NCBI GenBank assembly: GCA_964490895.1
Contig: CAZBEI010000065.1
Span: 1-64,000 of the forward strand
Direction: 5' to 3'
DNA from: JACRAO01 sp964490895
Lineage (GTDB): Bacteria > Bdellovibrionota > UBA1018
Length of the DNA stretch: 64,000 bases
Part shown: positions 58,312-64,000 of the stretch, piece after piece
Layout: each line of letters starts with the position of its first letter
Numbering within the stretch: position 1 is the stretch's first letter
The notes under the pieces: model-generated
Seen by the model: only the letters and a program-made list of their open reading frames with translations
The model's database searches: none
What the model was told of the DNA's origin: nothing
Translations under genes and position numbers: made by a program

Positions 58312-59248
58312 TATTTCGAAAAGCACTCTTTTGTTTTCATTTGTTTTCATTTGTTTTTCTGTACCTTCCTACGCTTCAAGCTGTTGTGCTGGAAGTGGAG
58401 GGCAAAGTCTTTGTGTTTTACCTTCGGAACAAAGCTACCAATTGGGGGCATCCAGTGCTTACCGGTCTATCGAAGGGCGCTTTGATCCTTATGGACAATA
58501 TACTGCCAATAAAGAGGGTGATCGCATTCGCTCCATTGTCACAGTTCTTGGAGCTGCCTATCGCCTTAATCATGATTGGCAGTTGGGTCTGAGTGTCCCC
58601 ATTACAAGTAATCAGCAAAGTTTTTCTGGAAAAAACCATGGGGCAACCTCTCTGGGAGACCCTGCCTTTGAAGCGAGGTATACTTTTTTGGAGGACCTAA
58701 GCTTTCTCACATTTCGACCCGGACTTACTTTCTATGGAGGAGTTCGTTTGCCTGTTGGAAAATCTATTTATAATTCGACAGACCCTTACAATGCAGATGC
58801 TGTGGGTGATGGAACAACGACTTTTCATATGGGGCTGAATGCCTCAAAAATCTATAGCCCAATAAAACTCACTTTTGATAGTGCATTTTTTTATCCGTTC
58901 AGTAAGAAAGTTACCGAAATGCGGGGAGACCCTGTTTCATCCCCCTACCCACTTAAAAGTGGAAACAAAGTGCAACTTCTAGAGAGCGCTGGTTATCTGG
59001 TCAATGAACACTGGAGTGGCACTTTAGGTGTAAAGCAGCTTTGGATTTTCGAAAGCTCTCTCAATTCAGAGCCTGTATTGGGCTCTGCGGGGCGTCTTTT
59101 TTCGAGTCTCATCACACTTAATTATTTTCACAACGCTTCTTTAGGTTTGGGTCTCACTTATGAAACAGCATTTCCATTTTACCATTACCTAGCGAATCAG
59201 CCCTATGTCCAACAAATTTCTTTGGCCGCAACTTATGGAGGATTTTAA
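58289..59248 (+). CDS. Outer-membrane beta-barrel protein with Cys-containing N-terminus
   Basis: This is 319 residues from ATG 58289 (AGGA 5 nt upstream), overlapping the previous gene by 23 nt. A signal peptide (LLFSFVFICFSVPSYA) is followed by SSCCAGSGGQSLC at the mature N-terminus, a possible metal site. The remaining sequence is barrel-like (DWQLGLSVPITSNQQ, FLTFRPGLTFYGGVRLPVGK) and ends in Phe (LAATYGGF). Similar barrels are annotated as transporters in copper gene clusters. The exact role is unknown. Confidence 0.7.
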   Translation: MSLMKISDISKSTLLFSFVFICFSVPSYASSCCAGSGGQSLCVLPSEQSYQLGASSAYRSIEGRFDPYGQYTANKEGDRIRSIVTVLGAAYRLNHDWQLGLSVPITSNQQSFSGKNHGATSLGDPAFEARYTFLEDLSFLTFRPGLTFYGGVRLPVGKSIYNSTDPYNADAVGDGTTTFHMGLNASKIYSPIKLTFDSAFFYPFSKKVTEMRGDPVSSPYPLKSGNKVQLLESAGYLVNEHWSGTLGVKQLWIFESSLNSEPVLGSAGRLFSSLITLNYFHNASLGLGLTYETAFPFYHYLANQPYVQQISLAATYGGF

Positions 59249-59686
59249 ATGAAACAATCAACACTGAATGTCTTTGGGCTTAGTAACTGGTTAGCAGTTA
59301 CTCTAATTTTTGGAATTTTCAGTCTGGGATCCAACTCTGGCTGGACTGACTCAAATCCTATAAAGTTTGATCCTGCAGAGCCAAGTGCGGGTGGGAACTA
59401 TCAAGTTTCAGGCAATTGGTTAGAACTCAAGCGGGGCTGGAATGTCTTAACTCTTCAAATTGTAGATTCTAACTCCAATCCTGTCACTGGGGCAGAGCTA
59501 AAAGTTATCTACGACATGGTTGGAATGCCCATGAATCCTCCCAATAAGCCAGTAGAGGAAAAGGGGGAGGGTCGTTACAATAAACAGGTTTTTTTAGGGA
59601 TGCGAGGTCAATGGAAATTTGATCTGACGATCCACAAAGACACTGTAGAAGACACGCTCTCACACATTGAAAACGTTAAAAATTAG
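59249..59686 (+). CDS. Exported YtkA/FixH-like protein
   Basis: This is 145 residues beginning directly after the preceding stop. An N-terminal hydrophobic segment (LAVTLIFGIFSLGS) acts as signal or anchor. The domain follows FixH/YtkA: LELKRGWNVLTLQIVDSNSN, VIYDMVGMPMNPPNKPVEEK and KQVFLGMRGQWKFDLTI, with clustered Met that could bind Cu(I). It is a relative of the lipoprotein two genes upstream, suggesting a relay of copper-binding YtkA-like proteins. Confidence 0.72.
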   Translation: MKQSTLNVFGLSNWLAVTLIFGIFSLGSNSGWTDSNPIKFDPAEPSAGGNYQVSGNWLELKRGWNVLTLQIVDSNSNPVTGAELKVIYDMVGMPMNPPNKPVEEKGEGRYNKQVFLGMRGQWKFDLTIHKDTVEDTLSHIENVKN

Positions 59687-59723
59687 AAATATTGAGAGTG
59701 AGTATTGGTTCTAAGGAGGTTTT

Positions 59724-61322
59724 ATGAAAGTTCTCTATTTTTTATTTTTGCAGCTTTTACTGTCCACTATAATTGCACCCACAAATGCACAGACTAGCGA
59801 AGGCTCCGTATTTGGAAGATATCTGGGTGTTCTTGAACACGAAAGAACGGGAGAACAGCAGTTAGCTAAACTTGATTTTATACTGGACCGAAATGAGGGT
59901 TCAACGCTTGCTTTGAAAGCAATTCTGACATTGCATTTTGGAGATTATACAAGCCAAGAATACGCTGCATTTCATTTTAATCAGGTTCAATTCAATCTGC
60001 TGACTTCTAGTCTTGTCTTTGATCAGCCTGATCAAGACGTGAGAGTTGTTGTAGAGCGATTCGAGGGTGGAGTGCTTTCGGGCACGTTAAAATCAAATAT
60101 TTTTGGAACCGTAGGAAAAATAAAATTACAAAGAGATGAGGGCCAGAGTGCTGTTCTAAGCTCACTCCCTTTGATTGAACCCGTGCAGGGCGAATACAAG
60201 GGTAAATGCAATAACAAAGAGTCCTGGTTAAGACTCTTTACCTATCGAGCTACCGAAGATATTACTAAAACTGGAAACCCATTTGGGGCCTATGAAATAG
60301 TGGGTCACATTGCCCAATATGATTTTGCTCTTTGCGGGCCAGACCCTGAAAGACCTTGTGTTTTAGCAGAGTATAATGCAGGTTCTTATGATTATTTTTC
60401 GCAGGAGCTTAAGCTGATCGGAAGACTGAGCCGACTAAAATGTAAAAAAATAGGATCACAGTTGAATTGTGATTCTTGTCAATTTCAAAGAGTTTCGAAT
60501 GAAAACGAATTAAAAAACCTACACCCACCCACATCAGTACCAGAACTTTTTGTATTAAGCTCTGATAGTTCTCCTCACCCATCACAACCGATGTCTATCA
60601 GTGGCGAATACGAAGGATATTTGTATCATGAGTATTTGAACACCTATCAAAAAGCACGAATTGATCTTTCAACTTTTCAAACAATAGAAAATGGAGAAAG
60701 TCACTTCAAAGTATCGGCAGCCGCACGGCTTATTTTTGGCAATGGCAATAAAGAAGCCGAGGAGATTTTGAGTTACCGCTTTGATAATGTGGACTACCCA
60801 AACCCAACCCGACCTTTTCAACTTGTATTTGCTCGTTCCTCAGCTGATGTGGATGCTATCATTCGGATTTCGTCTTTTAAGGATGGAGTGATTAAAGGCG
60901 AATGGTTTTCTCTCATGTTTGGCCGAGTGGGTGCTTTTGAACTCCGGAAAAAAGAGTTAGAGCAGCTACCCACCCCAAAACAACTCATGACAGGTCTTAC
61001 AGGTGAGTATAAAAACAGCACGTGGTTCATTAGTCTTGCTGCTCGATTAGGAAGAACACCTATTAATACAGATAATCCATTTTTCCCTTTGCAGTTGGAA
61101 GGGTTTGTTGGTCCTAATAATAGATTTTTTAGAAAAGATGACATCCAAAGAGGAAGTTATGATTTTTACACTGGAAAATTTGCATTACTCTATGACAATA
61201 ATTATTTACTAACCGGAACTCGATTTCAAGATGGAAATTTTTCCCTTTCTTACGTTGCCAATAAGTTTGCTGTATTGGCTCAGAATTTTTATCCAGATCT
61301 TTATAAAAAAATAAATGAATAG
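59724..61322 (+). CDS. Exported protein with four copies of the uncharacterised beta-domain
   Basis: This is 532 residues after a strong AAGGAGG site. A signal peptide (YFLFLQLLLSTIIAPTNA) is followed by domain copies at about 28-140, 150-260, 290-415 and 420-530. Copies 1 and 3 show the full pattern (ILTLHFGDYTSQEYAAFHF; AARLIFGNGNKEAEEILSY). Copies 2 and 4 are divergent, and copy 2 carries several Cys (CNNKES, CGPDPERPC, CKK, CDSC). It is the opposite-strand counterpart of the proteins at 55120 and 56448 across the shared operator, so the family may form one surface assembly. The function is unknown. Confidence 0.65.
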   Translation: MKVLYFLFLQLLLSTIIAPTNAQTSEGSVFGRYLGVLEHERTGEQQLAKLDFILDRNEGSTLALKAILTLHFGDYTSQEYAAFHFNQVQFNLLTSSLVFDQPDQDVRVVVERFEGGVLSGTLKSNIFGTVGKIKLQRDEGQSAVLSSLPLIEPVQGEYKGKCNNKESWLRLFTYRATEDITKTGNPFGAYEIVGHIAQYDFALCGPDPERPCVLAEYNAGSYDYFSQELKLIGRLSRLKCKKIGSQLNCDSCQFQRVSNENELKNLHPPTSVPELFVLSSDSSPHPSQPMSISGEYEGYLYHEYLNTYQKARIDLSTFQTIENGESHFKVSAAARLIFGNGNKEAEEILSYRFDNVDYPNPTRPFQLVFARSSADVDAIIRISSFKDGVIKGEWFSLMFGRVGAFELRKKELEQLPTPKQLMTGLTGEYKNSTWFISLAARLGRTPINTDNPFFPLQLEGFVGPNNRFFRKDDIQRGSYDFYTGKFALLYDNNYLLTGTRFQDGNFSLSYVANKFAVLAQNFYPDLYKKINE

Positions 61323-61332
61323 GAGAGTCGAT

Positions 61333-62343
61333 ATGAGGTTTAAATTTTTTGAAAATGCTATTGCCTTTACAGTAAGCTGCGTTTTTATCCTATTATTGTC
61401 TCAAGAAGGGTTTACTTACCCCAGCATAAGAACATACCTTGGAAAAAGCTTTCTTGGAAAATCAGCCGAAAATAAAAAGCAGTGCGAAGACCTTTTGCCA
61501 AAATTAGTTGCAACAATCGATCATGTTAAAGAATCAGGGATTAAAGTGGTTCATAGTCAATGTAGGGAAAATGAAAATTCCTATCAAATAGAGATTGATT
61601 ATGGATATCAGCTCTCGGATCCACTCTATTCTGATATTCTTACACCCAAATCTCAAAATTCATGCTCCACAGATGTTCTAGATGTTAGACAAAGGCTATC
61701 GGAGGCAAAAAACAGTCTTTATTTACTAGATGTGTATTGCAAACCTGATGGAGAAAACGAAAGAATTCAAATCGATTACTTTAATCCAGAACATTTAGTT
61801 TTAGTTCAAATAGAATATCCATTGCAGTTTTCTAAGCATAGTGACTGCGAAGCAGAGTCCTCTCGTCTATTCAAATCTATTTCTAGTAGCGTGATTTTCG
61901 CACTTCGAAACTATTGCAGAAGGGTCACCTATAGTACCACCGGAGAGATTTCGTTTCGCTCTATCGTTGATTATTATAAGCCTATCTACAAATCCATTAG
62001 AACTGAAATCGTGCTAAGCACAACGGACAAAACCGAATGTGTCCACCAGTTAGAGGTTGTGAAGGCAAAATTCAATCAGCATAAGTTCACAGATATTTTT
62101 TTGGCTTGCACTTTAGAAGGTGGTTTGTTTATGGGGGTTTTGGCTTTTGTAGAAACTACGGATAGAAGTTTAAGCTTTGTTTCGCCTGAGCATTTTTATG
62201 ACAAGAAGACTTGCGAACAAAAAGGAGAACTCATGTCACGGTACTATGAAAAATTAAACACACCTGTTGTGCATTGGAGTTGTACACAGCAGTACGTCAA
62301 TGGCTCATATGATCTATTGTTTTTTTATTACTATCAAATTTAA
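61333..62343 (+). CDS. Exported protein of five cysteine-pair repeats
   Basis: This is 336 residues from ATG 61333 with AGGAGAG upstream. A signal peptide (ENAIAFTVSCVFILLLSQEG) is followed by five units of about 50-65 residues. Each opens with a Cys before a helix and closes with a second Cys in a strand: QCEDLLPK...HSQCRENE, SCSTDVLD...DVYCKPDG, DCEAESSR...RNYCRRVT, ECVHQLEV...FLACTLEG and TCEQKGEL...HWSCTQQY. The pairs probably form disulfides. I know no such family. It follows the four-domain protein by 10 nt and ends the plus-strand operon. Confidence 0.65.
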   Translation: MRFKFFENAIAFTVSCVFILLLSQEGFTYPSIRTYLGKSFLGKSAENKKQCEDLLPKLVATIDHVKESGIKVVHSQCRENENSYQIEIDYGYQLSDPLYSDILTPKSQNSCSTDVLDVRQRLSEAKNSLYLLDVYCKPDGENERIQIDYFNPEHLVLVQIEYPLQFSKHSDCEAESSRLFKSISSSVIFALRNYCRRVTYSTTGEISFRSIVDYYKPIYKSIRTEIVLSTTDKTECVHQLEVVKAKFNQHKFTDIFLACTLEGGLFMGVLAFVETTDRSLSFVSPEHFYDKKTCEQKGELMSRYYEKLNTPVVHWSCTQQYVNGSYDLLFFYYYQI

Positions 62344-62404
62344 ATAGGGAGAAAAATAGGGTCTGATCTAAAATAGTTAGGAGTGGACTACAATCAATAA
62401 ATGT

Positions 62405-62920
62405 TCAATTAAGAGCCCCCTCTTTTTTTAGAAACTTTGATCTATTTATAGCAGTTAAAATATTGCCTATGGCAACTTTTCCACTCCAACTGCCAACAAG
62501 ATTTCTTTCGCGATTAAACAGAAAAATTTGTGGAACTGATTTTATTTCACCAGAAAGCGTCTTTGATGCGTCTTTACTTGGAATCCATTGTTCATATTGA
62601 GGCTGAAAATGTGAGACAAACGCTTCTATTTCTTTTTTTCTAGATTGAATAGGAATCCCTAAAATAAAAAGCCGCTTTTCTTCATGGTTGATACTTTTTA
62701 GGAGTGCGTTTAACTCTTGAACCTCTTGGCCACATGGGGCACAAAATGGGCTCCAGAATTGAAGCAACACAAAATCTTCTTTGATCTTGTGGAGTTGGGT
62801 TCTGATTTCTGGTTGCTCATTGATTTTAATTGGGCTGTCTTGCACAGATGCCTTTAGTTCTAAAGCTGAAAAAACAATTAAACCACAAGTAAGGCTCATC
62901 ACTAGATTTTGAAATCTCAC
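62405..62920 (-). CDS. TlpA/ResA-like periplasmic thiol-disulfide protein
   Basis: This is 171 residues with a signal peptide or anchor (LVMSLTCGLIVFSALELKA). It is a thioredoxin-fold redoxin with active site FWSPFCAPCGQEVQEL (CAPC, about residues 60-63) and the cis-Pro loop SVPQIFLFNRERNLVGSWSG. The CxPC-type motif resembles TlpA/ResA, which reduce apocytochromes or copper sites. It may maintain the disulfide-rich neighbour or the cytochromes of this region. It is convergent with the repeat-protein gene. Confidence 0.8.
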   Translation of the reverse strand: MRFQNLVMSLTCGLIVFSALELKASVQDSPIKINEQPEIRTQLHKIKEDFVLLQFWSPFCAPCGQEVQELNALLKSINHEEKRLFILGIPIQSRKKEIEAFVSHFQPQYEQWIPSKDASKTLSGEIKSVPQIFLFNRERNLVGSWSGKVAIGNILTAINRSKFLKKEGALN

Positions 62921-63107
62921 ATGGTTTTTTATCTGGGTTATAGAAGTTTGTAAAGTTCAATACTTTACGCATTATTTGGGGATAAAAAATGGGCATTCCT
63001 CAAAAACAGAAACAATATTTGCTATCAGCTCAATCAACGCATCCAGGGCCCCTGCCAGGGGTGGGCCTTGAAACTCTGGATTTCCTGCTAAGGAAGATTA
63101 TTATCTA

Positions 63108-63455
63108 TCAAAAACTAATTCCAAATTTTTTGAGCAATGAAATATAACACATGTATCCAATTAACATGAGAACACAAGAAAGGGTCATTGCCCATTCAAA
63201 TCGAACACCATTTCTCAGCAAAATAGGAAGACTTAATAAAAATAAAAATGACGGGAGAATTGCCCAAAAAATATTTATGGAAAGATCGGCTACTTTTCCA
63301 GTGTCTTTGGTATCTGAGTAAAGCCATAACATGGTCATGAGCGAAGTCATTGGTAAAGCTGCTAAAATCGCAGCAAAAGCGGATGACCTTTTTCCAATTT
63401 CAGAAACTGCCGAAATAATTAAAGCTGAAATGACAGTTTTAAGAATAAATCTCAT
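63108..63455 (-). CDS. DUF3147-like small membrane protein
   Basis: This is 115 residues from ATG 63455 with GGGGAGG upstream. It has four membrane helices covering nearly its whole length. SALIISAVSEIGKRSSAFAA and ILAALPMTSLMTMLWLYSDT match the conserved opening of DUF3147 proteins, whose function is not known. The 187 bp before it (62921-63107) holds only a 51-codon frame that I do not trust. Confidence 0.7.
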   Translation of the reverse strand: MRFILKTVISALIISAVSEIGKRSSAFAAILAALPMTSLMTMLWLYSDTKDTGKVADLSINIFWAILPSFLFLLSLPILLRNGVRFEWAMTLSCVLMLIGYMCYISLLKKFGISF

Positions 63456-63502
63456 TAACAATACCTCCCCTGTTTCTTTTTTTTCACATGAACCTCCTCG
63501 AC

Positions 63503-63886
63503 CTAAAAATGATGAGCATAAATTAGTCCTGTCTCCTCCAGCTTCAAAAGGAGGTCCCTTCTTTGTTGAGCAAGATTTTTTAGACGTTGCCTTTTGTATG
63601 GATGGATCTTGGCAATATCAAAAACGACTAACGCCAGTTCTGTAACTTTTGGATCTGGAGAAGTCTTGAGCAGTTCAAGCCACTTGATATTTTTCAAGGA
63701 GATGTGGGACTGCTTTAAAAACCCAAAGATCTCATCTTTCTGCTCGATAGTGTCACGTATCTCAATAGGCATCCGATTGCAATCTTTACAAATATGATTC
63801 CTGTGACCACCACCCAAAGGGGAAAAGGTCAAGGTATGTCCCTTGTAACCCCTTTTTGTATGCTGAACTAAGCCAGCTGATTCAAG
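63503..63886 (-). pseudogene. Truncated Fur-family-like regulator
   Basis: The minus frame is open from 63886 and contains LESAGLVQHTKRGYKG, then TFSPLGGGHRNHICKDC NRMP. This is the Fur-family pattern at the end of the winged helix and the metal/dimerisation segment (GLV...GGHHxHLICxDC). The DNA-binding half is missing: TAG at 63887-63889 precedes the fragment, and a plus-strand integrase fragment takes over there. Only a TTG at 63832 could start a shorter product. The C-terminal 60 residues (SPDPKVTELALVVFDIAKI, RRDLLLKLEETGLI) do not look like Fur, so the gene may be a fusion of scraps. Confidence 0.4.
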
Positions 63887-64000
63887 CTAAAAGGCTTTTG
63901 CCAGAGCAAACCTTATTCAGCTCTGAAAAGGGGACTCCGATTGATCATGATAATTTTGTGGGCCGATATTTTGAAAAAGACCTCAAAGATGCGGGGTTAA
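63802..64000 (+). pseudogene. Tyrosine recombinase fragment, running off the window
   Basis: The plus frame from 63769 to the window end reads KGKRSRYVPCNPFLYAELSQ, LFSSEKGTPIDHDNFVGRYF and EKDLKDAGL. This is the central part of a phage-type integrase, just before the catalytic HxLRH box. There is no start codon, and a TAG lies at 63766-63768. The first 60 bp overlap the Fur-like frame on the other strand, so one deletion seems to have joined the two. The C-terminus would lie beyond 64000. The scrap at 5070-5190 is the C-terminal part of a similar integrase. Confidence 0.7.

Noticed and set aside
63049..63075. GC-rich hairpin (GGGCCCCTGCCAGGGG) as an intrinsic terminator
   Set aside because: No T-run follows on either strand, so a rho-independent terminator is not supported.
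62987..63142. 51-codon plus-strand frame starting ATG 62987
   Set aside because: No ribosome site, no recognisable pattern, and it runs into the convergent DUF3147-like gene.
1..64000. CRISPR arrays, rRNA and tRNA genes, intact insertion sequences
   Set aside because: No regularly spaced repeats, no recognisable RNA gene cores and no transposase-like protein were seen on either strand.

Overview
The window is an AT-rich stretch from a Gram-negative, respiring and probably denitrifying bacterium. Outer-membrane porins, TolC-type and RND proteins, lipoproteins, a Tat-exported molybdoenzyme and a caa3-type oxidase all point that way. The gene style (many 4-nt overlaps, TTG/GTG starts, heavy sigma-54 use) would fit Bdellovibrionota or another former deltaproteobacterial lineage, but nothing here proves the taxon. 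I saw no rRNA, tRNA or CRISPR array.

Layout. (1) 1-6.0 kb is a decaying island. A 285-bp direct repeat carrying a small ribbon-helix-helix gene occurs at 167 and again at 5286. It brackets toxin-antitoxin leftovers (HigA with a deleted HigB, AbiEi with a truncated AbiEii), an integrase scrap, a SagB-type oxidoreductase and a broken mercury-resistance locus (merT/thioredoxin/merR scraps plus a MerC-MerP gene). (2) 6.0-11.2 kb is an eight-gene minus-strand operon for an envelope electron-transfer module: porin, membrane proteins, FMN-binding protein, haem c lipoprotein and ApbE flavin transferase. (3) 11.2-19.7 kb holds a universal stress protein, an NtrC-type regulator and its sensor kinase, a cytochrome c, copper nitrite reductase (nirK), an AhpD-like protein and a PLP decarboxylase. 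(4) 19.6-27.3 kb on the minus strand is one apparently continuous operon, hmgA-hpd-phhA followed by a complete caa3 oxidase, with a divergent LysR regulator. (5) 28.4-43.8 kb carries two sigma-54 transcription units and a periplasmic NarG/NarH/gamma-subunit molybdoenzyme with its chaperone. A molybdenum-cofactor operon (moaA, moaCB fusion, MOT1-like transporter, moeA, moaD, moaE, mobA) follows directly. (6) 43.8-48.3 kb has MoeB-rhodanese, a nitronate monooxygenase-like protein and an intact merR // thioredoxin-merT-merP-AhpD locus without merA. (7) 48.4-62.3 kb is a metal-efflux and copper-type envelope island: CusCBA-like RND, NosL-like and YtkA-like proteins, outer-membrane proteins and a family of exported repeat-domain proteins around a 36-bp inverted-repeat operator. 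(8) The right edge carries Fur-like and integrase fragments.

The main finding is regulatory. Seven GG-N10-GC (-24/-12) sigma-54 promoters precede the electron-transfer operon, uspA, cytochrome c, nirK, the decarboxylase and the two units upstream of the molybdoenzyme. Four intergenic regions, serving five of these promoters, carry the same inverted repeat, GACA-N23/24-TGTC, about 45-57 bp from the -24 element. The NtrC-type activator encoded at 12354 is the obvious candidate to bind it. Two of these promoter regions appear to have arisen by duplication of another one in the window. Together this looks like a nitrogen-oxide (or low-oxygen) respiration regulon that includes several uncharacterised genes.
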